Shown: positions 44,401-52,457, counted from the stretch's first letter. The stretch is 59,119 nt of DNA from Porphyromonadaceae bacterium UBA7203 (GCA_002490725.1 DKUN01000024.1:2698-61816), one strand, 5' to 3'. Notes: generated from the sequence alone by a model not told the origin. Made by a program: numbers and translations.

Positions 44401-44651
44401 GCAAACTCGTGGGTATGCCCGTACCCGGCACCATGACCTCGGTAAACTGGGTTGACCTTCAGGACGATTCCATGTACTTCGGAATCCCCGTTATCGGCTA
44501 TGAGCTCCCCGACGGAAGCTATCTCGAAAACACCCAGCTCGAACCCGACGTAAAGGTTGCCAACACTCCCGAACGTATCGCCGCCGGCATCGACGACCAG
44601 CTCGAAACCGCCGTGCGCACGCTCCTGTCCGACATCGACGCCGCCAAATAA
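41478..44651 (+). CDS. Tricorn-type protease (S41 family)
   Basis: This 1057-residue protein has a signal peptide (1-18), unlike cytosolic archaeal tricorn, so it probably works in the periplasm. Two beta-propellers of PD40/WD40-like repeats ('ISPDGNLIAFTYKGDIYTV', 'SPDGSKLAY') span about 20-560. A tricorn C1 helical domain (about 700-750), a PDZ domain ('VSAGDIITAIDGEPI') and a C-terminal S41 peptidase core follow. The likely nucleophile is Ser960 in 'CEANYSNAHGT'. It is expected to cut peptides entering through the propellers. It is the last gene of the operon. Confidence 0.93.
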   Translation: MKIQSLLLALAMAGSASATTPLWLRDIKISPDGNLIAFTYKGDIYTVPVDGGKATRVTATPDVIESAPIWSPDGKTLAFASSHHGSADIFTVRLDGSGLRRLTSYSSSERPEAFSPDGKLLYFSAAIQDPAQSAMFPSGRLSELYTVPVDGGPVRQVLATPAVNISFAPDGTWFAYQDVKGLENTWRKHHTSSVTRDIWKYDLKTGKHTPLVEHAGEDLWPVVSSSSLLFLSERDGGSANVYSVALDNTSATPSQLTSFTDHPVRFLSLSGNSTAAFGYDGEIYTIKNVDLKPVVNKVAVEIVDADYQAPAFSNFSSGANDAIASPDGKLVAFIRRGDLFVTSVEYKTTKQITDTPQAESSPSWADGGRTLYFVSDRDGRKDIYKVEMTRKDDPDMAHATELKTERVLPAKKGIERSRALTSPDGSKLAYVENRNRLMLLDLTSKKTTLLADGSLNPERDGAMQFAWSPDGNWITFTCVPHHHSPYYDIALVNADGNKPEISFVTETGYFDESPRFTPDGQAIVWLSERYGMRNQASWGTQYDVMTVYLNRAARDRASLSEEELALFKKKDEKKDSLTIVEREGLQDRIKRLTPYSSALADAAVSPDGSKLYYLSKVEKGYDLWKRDLRTGDISIVSKLGAGNAALQIVGKDMFILSPSMMKKMAFAGEKMKNITYSGRQKIDRAAERDYMLEYVRTEEGERFYTPTMHGVKWDALVDHYRKFLPHINNNASYSEMLSELLGELNVSHTGSGYRPRGGADETSANLGLLYDLTYRGPGLKVAEVLANGPLDRADGIVSAGDIITAIDGEPITADTDFTSLLNGCAGKPVLIKVNDDLEQVVKPITAGRLSSLLYDRWVKRNAAKVDSLSNGRLGYVHIESMADPSFRTMYADVLGKYNDREGIVIDTRWNGGGRMHEDIEVLFSGKQYLTQKVRGEKTATMPSRRWNKPSIMLICEANYSNAHGTPWVYSTRGLGKLVGMPVPGTMTSVNWVDLQDDSMYFGIPVIGYELPDGSYLENTQLEPDVKVANTPERIAAGIDDQLETAVRTLLSDIDAAK

Positions 44652-44679
44652 CCCCCGGGGCGTCATTAACCCATATTCT

Positions 44680-44722
44680 AACCGGCGCTTGTCATGCTTC
44701 CGCTGACAGGCGCCGGTTTTTT
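44680..44722 (+). terminator. Rho-independent terminator after tricorn gene
   Basis: 15-bp stem AACCGGCGCTTGTCA (44680-44694) with TGACAGGCGCCGGTT (44704-44718), one G-U pair, 9-base loop, then six T. Confidence 0.94.
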
Positions 44723-44748
44723 GGTTTTATTATTTGAATTAAATTGCG

Positions 44749-44756
44749 TAACTTTG
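44749..44756 (+). promoter_or_regulatory. Promoter -7 element of panC operon
   Basis: TAACTTTG, 24 bases before the panC ATG at 44781; no well-placed -33 box. Confidence 0.65.
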
Positions 44757-44780
44757 CGGCGCTAAAACAGAAAATTAGTT

Positions 44781-45638
44781 ATGAAAGTAATACGCAAGGC
44801 TGATGAGCTGAGACAGTGGAGCGCCGCAGTGCGTGCCGAAGGCCGTTCGCTCGGTTTCGTGCCCACTATGGGTGCCCTCCATGCCGGCCACATCTCTTTG
44901 GTGGACCGTGCACGCGGCGAAAATGATTTCGTTGCCGTCAGCGTTTTTGTGAACCCGACTCAATTTAATAATCCCGACGACCTGCGCACATATCCCCGCA
45001 CCGAGGAGGCCGACCTTCAGAAACTCGAGGCCGCCGGCGTCGACGTGGCTTTCGTGCCTGCCGTCGAGGAAATGTATCCCGAACCCGACACTCGCGTTTT
45101 TGACCTCGGCCCCGTAGCCTCCGTAATGGAGGGCAAGATGCGTCCGGGTCACTTCAACGGTGTTGCCCAGGTGGTGAGCCGTCTGTTTGACATGAGTGCA
45201 CCGACCCGTGCATATTTCGGTGAGAAAGACTTTCAGCAGATTGCCGTTATTCGCAAGATGGTCGAACTTGAGGGCGGCTTCAACGGCCTGGAAATTATCG
45301 ACGTGCCGATTAAGCGCGAAGATGACGGCCTGGCTATGAGCTCACGCAATGTGCGCCTGACTCCCGCCATGCGCGCGGCTGCTCCCGAAATCCACAAGGC
45401 CCTGGTCAAGGGTGTTGAATATGCCCGCACCCACGGCGTTGCCGAAACCACTGACTATGTTGTCGGCCTGGTCAACGGCGTCGAAGGCCTCGAAACCGAA
45501 TATTTTCAGATTGTCGACGGTCTGACATGTCTCCCCATTGAGCAGTGGGGCGAGTCAGCCGCACCCGTTGGTTGCATCACTGTTTATGCCGGCGACGTGC
45601 GCCTTATTGACAACATTAAATTTGAACCGCAATGCTGA
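44781..45638 (+). CDS. panC: Pantothenate synthetase
   Basis: This 285-residue enzyme joins pantoate and beta-alanine with ATP to form pantothenate, the vitamin B5 precursor of coenzyme A. The nucleotide-binding 'PTMGALHAGH' (HxGH), 'VSVFVNPTQF', 'YFGEKDFQQ' and 'MSSRN' motifs are all present. It overlaps panD by 7 bases; PanD supplies its beta-alanine substrate. Confidence 0.97.
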   Translation: MKVIRKADELRQWSAAVRAEGRSLGFVPTMGALHAGHISLVDRARGENDFVAVSVFVNPTQFNNPDDLRTYPRTEEADLQKLEAAGVDVAFVPAVEEMYPEPDTRVFDLGPVASVMEGKMRPGHFNGVAQVVSRLFDMSAPTRAYFGEKDFQQIAVIRKMVELEGGFNGLEIIDVPIKREDDGLAMSSRNVRLTPAMRAAAPEIHKALVKGVEYARTHGVAETTDYVVGLVNGVEGLETEYFQIVDGLTCLPIEQWGESAAPVGCITVYAGDVRLIDNIKFEPQC

Positions 45639-45985
45639 TTCAGGTACTGAAATCAAAAATCCACCGCGTAACCGTTACCGAAGCCAATCTTGACTATATC
45701 GGCAGCATCACAATTGACTCCGCTCTGATGGAGGCCGCAGGCATCATAGCCGGCGAGCGCGTATTCATTGTCGACAACAACAACGGCGAACGCTTCGACA
45801 CCTATGCCATTCCCGGGCCTGCAGGCTCAGGCGTAATCTGCCTCAATGGAGCCGCCGCTCGCAGAGTTCACCGCGGTGACGTGGTCATTATCATGGCCTA
45901 CGCCATGGTAACCCCCGAGGAGGGCGCCATGATGAAACCGCGCCTCGTCTTTCCCGATACTCTCACTAACCGTCTCCCTGAGTGA
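45632..45985 (+). CDS. panD: Aspartate 1-decarboxylase
   Basis: This 117-residue pyruvoyl enzyme converts aspartate to beta-alanine for pantothenate synthesis. Self-cleavage should occur between Gly24 and Ser25 in 'DYIGSITID', giving the pyruvoyl group on the larger chain. Other conserved parts are 'ERFDTYAIPG', 'NGAAARRVHRGD' and 'MAYAMVTPEE'. It lies between panC and recR with overlaps at both ends. Confidence 0.97.
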   Translation: MLIQVLKSKIHRVTVTEANLDYIGSITIDSALMEAAGIIAGERVFIVDNNNGERFDTYAIPGPAGSGVICLNGAAARRVHRGDVVIIMAYAMVTPEEGAMMKPRLVFPDTLTNRLPE

Positions 45986-46608
45986 GCGACCGCGAACTCA
46001 CATCGCCCCTTCTTGAAGCAGCCGTGACCGAGTTGTCGCGGCTGCCCGGGCTCGGACGCAAAACCGCCTTGCGCCTGGCTCTCTACCTGCTGCGGCGCGA
46101 GCCTGAGCAGGCCGAGGCGCTCAGCCGCGCTATCGCCGAAATGCGCCGCGGGGTCAAGTATTGTACCGTTTGCCATAACATATCGGAAGAGGAGGTGTGT
46201 CCGCTGTGCTCCAATCCCGCGCGTGATGCGTCGACCATATGCGTCGTTGAGACGGTCAAGGATGTAATGAGCATCGAAAACACCGGCCAGTACCGTGGAC
46301 TCTACCATGTGTTGGGCGGAGTCATATCGCCAATTGACGGCATCGGTCCGGACCAGCTCGAAATTGACTCGCTGATTGAGCGTGTCGCTGCAGGCGGAGT
46401 CAAAGAGGTGATTCTGGCCCTGTCGGCCACAATGGAGGGCGAAACTACCGACTTCTACATCTATCGCAAGCTCGGTACGCTTCCGGTCGAGGTCACCCAG
46501 CTTGCGCGTGGCGTCAGCGTTGGCAACGAAATCGAATATACCGACGAAATCACCCTCGGACGCTCGCTTCTGAACCGCACACCTTTCGGCGCCGCCTTGC
46601 GCCGCTGA
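45982..46608 (+). CDS. recR: Recombination protein RecR
   Basis: This 208-residue DNA-repair protein loads RecA at gaps together with RecO. It has the helix-hairpin-helix 'LSRLPGLGRKTALRLAL', a four-cysteine zinc finger ('YCTVCHNISEEEVCPLC') and a Toprim domain ('ICVVETVKDVMSIENTGQY'). Translation starts with GTG at 45982, overlapping the panD stop (GTGA). Any later start would cut the helix-hairpin-helix region. Confidence 0.97.
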   Translation: MSDRELTSPLLEAAVTELSRLPGLGRKTALRLALYLLRREPEQAEALSRAIAEMRRGVKYCTVCHNISEEEVCPLCSNPARDASTICVVETVKDVMSIENTGQYRGLYHVLGGVISPIDGIGPDQLEIDSLIERVAAGGVKEVILALSATMEGETTDFYIYRKLGTLPVEVTQLARGVSVGNEIEYTDEITLGRSLLNRTPFGAALRR

Positions 46609-46687
46609 TTCTTGTGAGTATAGTCTTATTATGCCCGCAAAACTCCGTTTACCGTCAACGTTTTAATCGAAGGATTCGAATTATTAT

Positions 46688-46698
46688 AGAGGAGGAGA
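46688..46698 (+). promoter_or_regulatory. Unusually strong Shine-Dalgarno sequence
   Basis: AGAGGAGGAGA directly before the ATG at 46702. Almost no other gene in this window has a purine-rich ribosome-binding site, which is normal for Bacteroidetes. Confidence 0.7.
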
Positions 46699-46701
46699 TA
46701 T

Positions 46702-47262
46702 ATGGCACACCTGAATGACTTCATGAAGCGGCTTGACATGACGGCTCTGCAGGATTATATTGAGGCGCACGGCAGGGTGGTGAGCTATACCAAGGGGCAG
46801 GCTATTGTTGCCGAGGGGCAGCTGTGCCGACTTATGGGCGTGGTGAAATCGGGCTATTTCAAGTTCACGTCGCTGACCTCAGGCGGCGATGAGGTCGTTA
46901 CGGGGTTTTCGTTCGAGGGGGATGTCGTGTGTGACTATGTGCGCACGTTTATGCAGCTGAAGCCGTCGCTCTCTACCATCAAGGCGGGCTGCGACTGCGA
47001 GCTCAAGCAGGTTTCGCTGGCTGAGGCCAGAGAGTATGTGCTGAGCCGCTGCCCGGGCTTCATCGGGAATGCGTCGTCGGTGTTGCTGGCCGAGGCTTAC
47101 CAGCGCTATCTAAATATGTACATCAAGTCGCCGGCCGAGCGCTACGCAGAGCTGATTAAGCGCTGCGACGGCGTTGTCGACATACTGACGCTTGCTGAAA
47201 CCGCATCGTTTTTAGGCATTTCGCGTCGCCATCTGCAGCGCATCCGCAAGGCTTACAAATAA
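46702..47262 (+). CDS. Crp/Fnr family transcriptional regulator
   Basis: This 186-residue regulator has an N-terminal cyclic-nucleotide-binding-like beta-roll ('YTKGQAIVAEGQLCRLMGVV', 'TGFSFEGDVVCDY'), a linking helix, and a short C-terminal helix-turn-helix ('LTLAETASFLGISRRHLQRI'). The effector is unknown; these Bacteroidetes proteins seldom keep the cAMP-contact residues. It sits alone between recR and a secreted protein gene, with a gap of 93 bases upstream that shows no TAnnTTTG box. Confidence 0.9.
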   Translation: MAHLNDFMKRLDMTALQDYIEAHGRVVSYTKGQAIVAEGQLCRLMGVVKSGYFKFTSLTSGGDEVVTGFSFEGDVVCDYVRTFMQLKPSLSTIKAGCDCELKQVSLAEAREYVLSRCPGFIGNASSVLLAEAYQRYLNMYIKSPAERYAELIKRCDGVVDILTLAETASFLGISRRHLQRIRKAYK

Positions 47263-47331
47263 TTTTTCATGGCGCCGCTGATTTTTTGCGGCAATGGGAC
47301 ATTTGTCGTCATCAAAGTCGATTTTTTTTAT

Positions 47332-47339
47332 TACTTTTG
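47332..47339 (+). promoter_or_regulatory. Possible promoter -7 element
   Basis: TACTTTTG, 45 bases before the ATG at 47385; the nearest TTTG is 26 bases upstream, longer than ideal. Confidence 0.45.
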
Positions 47340-47384
47340 CGGAGAAACATTTTGTACTATCAACCTTAAATCCAGTTTCCCGCT

Positions 47385-48059
47385 ATGAACCTCAGACCTT
47401 TATTGACTTTGATCCTGGTGCTCGCGCTGCCTGTTGCCCTGTCGGCCAAAAAGGAGAGTGACAAAGAAGAGAAAACTCCGCGCAATCCTATCGTTGTTAA
47501 GCTCACCGATGGCACCACTCTCGCCGGCGAACTGACCGCCGGCTGGTATCGCTTTCCTTCGAAGACCATCAACGAGAACTTCAAGATGCGCCCAACCGGC
47601 GGCGAGGAGATTGAGATAACCTCCGAGCAGGTCGACTCGATTATATTTCCCGATACTGGCACGCGCTTCACGGCCGCCGACATTCCCGTGCCGAGCCTGC
47701 GCAACAAAAACAACGTTGAGCACTGGATTGTGGAGTGCGGCCCCAAGTCGGAACATGCAGAGATTCTGAGCTATAAGACTCGCGCGTTGGTGACCTACGG
47801 CACTTTTCAGCGCTGGGAGGACTGCGCTACACGCTGTGTGCGCTTCGGCGATGAAAAGGAGATTTATCCGTTTGAGTATGACCGCAATGGCGGCTTTAAT
47901 CTCAACGTGATGAAAAAGATGCTCAACGACCGCCATCCCGGTCTGATCGACTATATGAAGCGATATTTCAAGGAGAACAAAAAACTGAAAAAGGAGCTCA
48001 ACGAGCATCCCGAGCATTTCCTTGAAGCCTACGAAAAGTTTCTTACAGAACAGAAATAA
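47385..48059 (+). CDS. Hypothetical secreted protein
   Basis: This 224-residue protein has a clear signal peptide (MNLRPLLTLILVLALPVALSA) and no domain I can name. An N-terminal beta region ('NPIVVKLTDGTTLAGELTAG') recalls a small SH3- or Sm-like barrel. The C-terminal third is helical and Lys-rich ('YMKRYFKENKKLKKELNEHP'). It is 3 bases upstream of the BACON-LRR lipoprotein and thus co-translated with it. A periplasmic location is likely; function is unknown. Confidence 0.75.
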   Translation: MNLRPLLTLILVLALPVALSAKKESDKEEKTPRNPIVVKLTDGTTLAGELTAGWYRFPSKTINENFKMRPTGGEEIEITSEQVDSIIFPDTGTRFTAADIPVPSLRNKNNVEHWIVECGPKSEHAEILSYKTRALVTYGTFQRWEDCATRCVRFGDEKEIYPFEYDRNGGFNLNVMKKMLNDRHPGLIDYMKRYFKENKKLKKELNEHPEHFLEAYEKFLTEQK

Positions 48060-48062
48060 GCT

Positions 48063-49604
48063 ATGAAAGCACTTAAAAAAGTCCTCGCTCCGGCGCTCTC
48101 GGTAATTACGCTGCTGATTTGCGCATGCAGCCCTGAGAGCGCCGGGGAGCCCGAGGCTCCGAAGCCCGACGAGGTTGTGCTGACCGGCGGCTCCACGATC
48201 GAGGCGCCGCAAGAGGGCGGCACTGTCATGCTGCGATTCTCGACCACGAAAGACTGGGCCATCGAGATTCCACGCGTGCAGGAACATTACAATGGCGTGC
48301 TCGAGGTGCGCCGCGGCGCAGCCAGCGAGATTGCAGTGCCCTTTACCGCGCGCCCCAACACGACCGGCAAGGAGCGTTCGACGACCTTGCGCATCACCTC
48401 GGGCCGCGCTTCGGCCGAGATAACTGTGGAGCAGAGGGCCGTCGAAGTTGATCTCCCCACCGAAGATGAGGTGCGCCAATATCTCGTCAGACTCTATAAC
48501 GACACCGACGGTCCCAACTGGCGCTTCAGGGGCAAGTGGTGTTCCGACCTGCCGATCAACCAATGGGGCTCGGAGGTCAAGTATGAAAACGGCCGCCTTT
48601 CACTGATTCTCGGCGAGCGAGACCTCAAGGGCGACATCGACCTGAGCGGCTGCAAGGCGCTGGTGAGCATCCGTTGCTCCAAGAATCAGATCGGTCGCCT
48701 CAACCTCGCCGACTGCCCGCTGCTGACCGAGGTGGAGTGTATCAACACCGGCCTTGAGGAGCTCGACATCTCGGGGTGCATATCGCTGCGGCGGCTCCTG
48801 GTCTCCTACAATAGCCTCAGCTCTGTCGACGTCGGTTGGTGCAAAGCGCTCGAAGAACTCAACGTCAGCAATTGTCGAATCGAAAGCCTCGACCTGGCGG
48901 AGTGTGTTTCGATGAAGTCTCTCAATTGCGCCACCAACCGGCTTACCCGGCTCGAAGTGCCCCACCGCTATAACCTGAATGACCTGTTCTGCTACGAAAA
49001 CGAACTCAGCCACCTCGATGTGAGCAATTCCCCGCAGCTCAGTATCATTAACTGTGGCGACAACGAGCTTGAGGAGCTCAACGTCAAGGGCGTGCCTAAA
49101 CTATCCCGCCTCTATTGCTACAATAACCGTCTGGCGCGTATTGATCTGAGCGACCAAAAAGAGGTGCTATCGCAGTTCTACTGCTACACTAACCGTCTCG
49201 AAAGCCTCGACCTGGCGGACTATCGGAAACTGTCGGAACTCCACTGCAGCGACAACAGCCTGACCTCGCTCAACATTACCGGCTGCCGTCGGCTCCACTG
49301 GCTATACTGCAGCTATAACCGCCTCGAAAGTCTCGACTTCACCGGCCTCGACCTCGACATCTTCGAGCGGCTTGACTGCTCGTTCAACCGCTTGAAGCAG
49401 GCCGACCTGACCTCGCTCCGGCTGATGCGCCTATGGTGTCAGGGCAACCGAATCGGCGGTGAAATTCCGCTTCACTTCGACTTGCTGCTTGAATTCGAAC
49501 ACGACCAGCGCTACGACTACCGCCCCTCGACCGGCACCTACACCGACCGTGGCTACGGTTGGTGGTATCCGGGCGAACCGGACAAACTCCAGCACACCCG
49601 CTAA
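48063..49604 (+). CDS. BACON domain plus leucine-rich-repeat lipoprotein
   Basis: This 513-residue protein has a lipoprotein signal ('LLICAC', cysteine near residue 22), a BACON domain (about 35-130, 'GGTVMLRFSTTKDWAIEI' to 'AEITVEQRAV') and about twelve leucine-rich repeats with a 21-residue period. The repeat form is LxxLxCxxNxLxxLDLSxC, with repeated cysteines as in 'ELHCSDNSLTSLNITGC'. BACON domains are linked to mucin or glycan binding and LRRs to protein binding, so a surface adhesion or binding role is inferred. It converges on the GntR gene with a 4-base overlap. Confidence 0.85.
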   Translation: MKALKKVLAPALSVITLLICACSPESAGEPEAPKPDEVVLTGGSTIEAPQEGGTVMLRFSTTKDWAIEIPRVQEHYNGVLEVRRGAASEIAVPFTARPNTTGKERSTTLRITSGRASAEITVEQRAVEVDLPTEDEVRQYLVRLYNDTDGPNWRFRGKWCSDLPINQWGSEVKYENGRLSLILGERDLKGDIDLSGCKALVSIRCSKNQIGRLNLADCPLLTEVECINTGLEELDISGCISLRRLLVSYNSLSSVDVGWCKALEELNVSNCRIESLDLAECVSMKSLNCATNRLTRLEVPHRYNLNDLFCYENELSHLDVSNSPQLSIINCGDNELEELNVKGVPKLSRLYCYNNRLARIDLSDQKEVLSQFYCYTNRLESLDLADYRKLSELHCSDNSLTSLNITGCRRLHWLYCSYNRLESLDFTGLDLDIFERLDCSFNRLKQADLTSLRLMRLWCQGNRIGGEIPLHFDLLLEFEHDQRYDYRPSTGTYTDRGYGWWYPGEPDKLQHTR

Positions 49605-49954
49605 CCCCCGAGGAGAGTGAGGAGGTCGGCGGGAGTGATGCCGGCCAGGTGCATGCGGGCTGTGAGGTCGGGTATGGTGTTGGCGATGAAGTCGCGTCGC
49701 AGAAAGGTGCGCAGGTTTTCGGCGGCGTCTGGAGCAACGTAGTAGCCCATGCCGCGGCGTTGGTAAATTACGCCGGCTTCGCTCAGGTCGTCATAGGCTT
49801 TCATGACCGTTCGGTTATTGACGGCGAGGTTAACGGCGAGTTCCTTGGTGGAAGGTATGCGCTCGTCGGGTATCCATGTGCCGTCGAGAATCCGGCGGGC
49901 ACAGTAGTCGGCAACCTGGCGAAAAATCGGCTTGTCGGCAACGAATTCTATCAT
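49601..49954 (-). CDS. GntR family regulator, YtrA subfamily
   Basis: This 117-residue repressor-type protein has the winged helix of GntR ('IFRQVADYCARRILDGTW', 'RIPSTKELAVNLAVNNRTV', 'GVIYQRRGMGYYV') and only a short C-terminal helical tail, which defines the YtrA group. These usually repress the ABC-transporter operon they belong to. It is the last gene after the TraB, ABC ATPase and permease genes, overlapping the permease by 4 bases. A matching palindrome lies at the operon promoter (52495-52516). Confidence 0.93.
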   Translation of the reverse strand: MIEFVADKPIFRQVADYCARRILDGTWIPDERIPSTKELAVNLAVNNRTVMKAYDDLSEAGVIYQRRGMGYYVAPDAAENLRTFLRRDFIANTIPDLTARMHLAGITPADLLTLLGG

Positions 49955-50709
49955 AGCTGTTTACGGGCAATTGCGTGAGAGGCCTTCCATAGAGCAAAGC
50001 TAAGGAACAGCACCCACGAAAGTGACATGACCGGGGCAAATATGTTCAGAGTGGTCGACAAATCATTTTTTAACACTCCGGGTTCGGCGTGTTGCCAGGC
50101 GGAGATGAAGCCGAGCACGAAGCCATAGAAGCGGTTGAGCATCACGGTGCCGGCGATAGCGAGCACAGCGTTGCGGGTGCGGTATCTGCGTGAGCCGAAC
50201 ACAGCCCAAAGACCGACCGCAATGGCTGTGAGAGTTGCCAGGAAGGAAACTGTCATGATGTTTACGGCAGCGTCAGAGGTGAAAAGCGTGCCTAAGAATG
50301 AAGAGTCGAGGAGCGCTGCAACGTTGTTGGTTACGGGAAAGGCAATAAGGGCATAGATTGCCGTCGGGGCAAACAGCAGGAGTGGCACGGCGATGAATGA
50401 CCAGAGGAATACTAATGTCACCTTTTCGCAGCCGAGGGCGGGCAGGGAGCAGAACACTTCGTCAGCTGCCTGCTTGGCAAACACGATTGGCGAGAGTACC
50501 AGCAGCCACGAAAGCAGCTCGAATATAGATATGGCAATTGTATTGCCTTCAGAGATTCCAAACAGATGGGCCATTAGTGTAACGAGCAGGGCGCATATGG
50601 GGAAAACCAGGATTTTGCGGCGCAGCGAGGGCCAGAAGTAGCGGCCAACCATTGCGATGCGCGACCAGCTTGTGCGGTCGGTGTTGGCGAGTATGGATGC
50701 GGATTTCAT
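49951..50709 (-). CDS. ABC transporter permease-like membrane protein
   Basis: This 252-residue protein has about six membrane spans ('FPICALLVTLMAHLFG', 'ISIFELLSWLLVLSPIVFA', 'LWSFIAVPLLLFAPTAIYA' and later ones). It lies between an ABC ATPase and a YtrA regulator with 4-base overlaps on both sides. It should be the membrane half of the ABC-2 type transporter. The substrate is unknown; YtrA-linked transporters often respond to cell-envelope stress or antibiotics. Confidence 0.82.
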   Translation of the reverse strand: MKSASILANTDRTSWSRIAMVGRYFWPSLRRKILVFPICALLVTLMAHLFGISEGNTIAISIFELLSWLLVLSPIVFAKQAADEVFCSLPALGCEKVTLVFLWSFIAVPLLLFAPTAIYALIAFPVTNNVAALLDSSFLGTLFTSDAAVNIMTVSFLATLTAIAVGLWAVFGSRRYRTRNAVLAIAGTVMLNRFYGFVLGFISAWQHAEPGVLKNDLSTTLNIFAPVMSLSWVLFLSFALWKASHAIARKQL

Positions 50710-51548
50710 TTTACTAAGTCAATAATTGCGGCGCTTGCGTTGGGGTCGTAGAGTGCCAGGTAAAGGAGGTGAAAATCTATGTCGGTTTCGAGCGAGCCGT
50801 CGTTGGCCACTATGCAGCGGGTGGAGCCGAGGCGTTGTGAGGAGTAGAGAGCGTCGAGGCCGTCGGCGTTCACTGCGTTGACAAAGGCCATGTGCTCAAG
50901 GATGTGGTCAATGGACTCGGCCATAAGCATTCTGCCGTGGCGCAATACCATCAGCGAATCGTAGAGGTTCTGCAGGTCGGCGATGTTGTGGGTCGAGATG
51001 ATTACTGTCTGGTCGGACTCGGTGCAGCGTGCCAGCATGGTCTGCAGTTTCTGTTTTGACTGGATGTCGAGTCCGGTTGCGGGCTCGTCGAGCAGCAGAA
51101 TCGGAGTGTGGAGCGCCAGAGCGTAGGCAACGGCGGCCTTCTGGCGTGTGCCCATTGACATTTTGCTGAGCCGCTCGTTTTCGTCAATGCCGAAGTCGGC
51201 GAGGTTACGGCGCAGTGTGTCGGCCGAAAAGGTAGGGTAGAAGGCTGCGTGAATCCTGACCATCTCGGCGATACTTACTGCGGGCAGCGGCATGCCGGCG
51301 CCGAGGTAAAACACTTTAGAAAGCACCGAGGGGAGACGATTGCCGGTCGGGCCGCCGTTGATCAGACATTTGCCCTCCGATGGTGAGAGCAGGCCGTCGA
51401 TGAGATGGAGCAGAGTGGTTTTGCCGGCTCCGTTCTCGCCGAGCAACAGGTGTATGCCGGGGCCTACTTCGGCATTGATGCCGTCGAGGGCCGGAGCGGA
51501 GCTCTTGCTGCCGTAGCGAAATGTGAGTTGTTTGAGTGAGATTTCCAT
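50706..51548 (-). CDS. ABC transporter ATP-binding protein
   Basis: This 280-residue ATPase has Walker A 'GENGAGKTTL', Walker B 'PILLLDEPATGLD' and the switch histidine in 'IISTHN'. The signature motif reads 'LSKMSMGTRQK' rather than LSGGQ, a variation common in ABC-2 type exporters. The C-terminal 70 residues, after the ABC domain, carry an accessory region often seen in such exporters. It partners the permease encoded next and follows the TraB gene by 15 bases. Confidence 0.93.
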   Translation of the reverse strand: MEISLKQLTFRYGSKSSAPALDGINAEVGPGIHLLLGENGAGKTTLLHLIDGLLSPSEGKCLINGGPTGNRLPSVLSKVFYLGAGMPLPAVSIAEMVRIHAAFYPTFSADTLRRNLADFGIDENERLSKMSMGTRQKAAVAYALALHTPILLLDEPATGLDIQSKQKLQTMLARCTESDQTVIISTHNIADLQNLYDSLMVLRHGRMLMAESIDHILEHMAFVNAVNADGLDALYSSQRLGSTRCIVANDGSLETDIDFHLLYLALYDPNASAAIIDLVK

Positions 51549-51563
51549 TTGGTTATAAAGTTG

Positions 51564-52457
51564 TTATTTAACAGGAGAGACAGTGTAGCCTGCGTTGCGC
51601 AGCAGCTCGATGAGGCCTTGTTCGCCGGGAAGATGGCCGGCACCTACGGCAATGAGCACTGATTTTGACGGCAGAATCTCCGACGTCAGTTTTGTGGCCC
51701 AATTTTTATTGCGGTTGTAGATCAGCCTGTCGAGTTCTTTGGGAGATGATTCAGAGTTGAGCATGAGTTCGGCTATGGCGTCAAGATTCTGCGACAGGTA
51801 GGCTTCGGTTAGCCGGATGGCGTTTTTCGACGATGTTCCGTCAAGGCTCTGTTCAATTGCCTTCATTAGCTGTTGGGCCTGTTCGCTGATAGGTGCGCCC
51901 ATAAGCAGCGACATCTGCTCGTCGGCTGTTTCAAATGCGATGACGGTTTTGCCCGCTGCGATGGCGCGGTCCTGAACCTCCGAGTCGAGTTGCTTGCCCT
52001 GGGCAATTGCCTGTGCCTGTTCGGGTCCCATGGCTGACAGCGATTCAAGCAGAGCTATCTGGGTGGTTACAGCTGCGGGTTTCAGCGGAGCGAGCTGCGC
52101 TGCGTTGAATTGTGGCCCCATGTATTTACTCATGGCCATGCCGAGAGAATCGAGACCGGCCGCACTGAGTACGCTTGTCAGCGCACTGTCGGCCGGTGCG
52201 AGCATATGGCCGGCGAGCGCCGGGGCCTGGCGGAGCATGTCGGCCATGTCGATTTCGCCTGCCACGGCTTCGACTTTTGCCATGGCGTCGGCAAAGCCGC
52301 TTATGGAGTCGAGCATCGACAACGGCGCAAGGTGGTGGGTGCCTAAGAGGTATGACTCTGTCTTTGAGTCCTGATTGCAGATTTTCCAAAAAATCTGGGC
52401 GTTGGCTCCAAAGGAGCCGGCGGCTGATATCAGCAGCCCTAAAAGCAGTTTTTTCAT
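51564..52457 (-). CDS. TraB/GumN family protein
   Basis: This 297-residue protein has a signal peptide (residues 1-20). It has the two TraB/GumN motifs, 'LLGTHH' (Gly39-His42) near the start and 'VGAGHLPGEQGLIELL' near the end. These resemble the metal-binding motifs of the Tiki/EreA/TraB superfamily, so it may be a periplasmic metallopeptidase-like enzyme. As first gene of an operon with an ABC transporter and YtrA regulator, it may act in an envelope-stress response. The promoter and palindrome are directly upstream. Confidence 0.87.
   Translation of the reverse strand: MKKLLLGLLISAAGSFGANAQIFWKICNQDSKTESYLLGTHHLAPLSMLDSISGFADAMAKVEAVAGEIDMADMLRQAPALAGHMLAPADSALTSVLSAAGLDSLGMAMSKYMGPQFNAAQLAPLKPAAVTTQIALLESLSAMGPEQAQAIAQGKQLDSEVQDRAIAAGKTVIAFETADEQMSLLMGAPISEQAQQLMKAIEQSLDGTSSKNAIRLTEAYLSQNLDAIAELMLNSESSPKELDRLIYNRNKNWATKLTSEILPSKSVLIAVGAGHLPGEQGLIELLRNAGYTVSPVK

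Noticed and set aside
47400..48563. 387-codon minus-strand open frame
   Set aside because: Antisense to the secreted protein and the BACON-LRR gene, both with signal sequences and clear reading frames.
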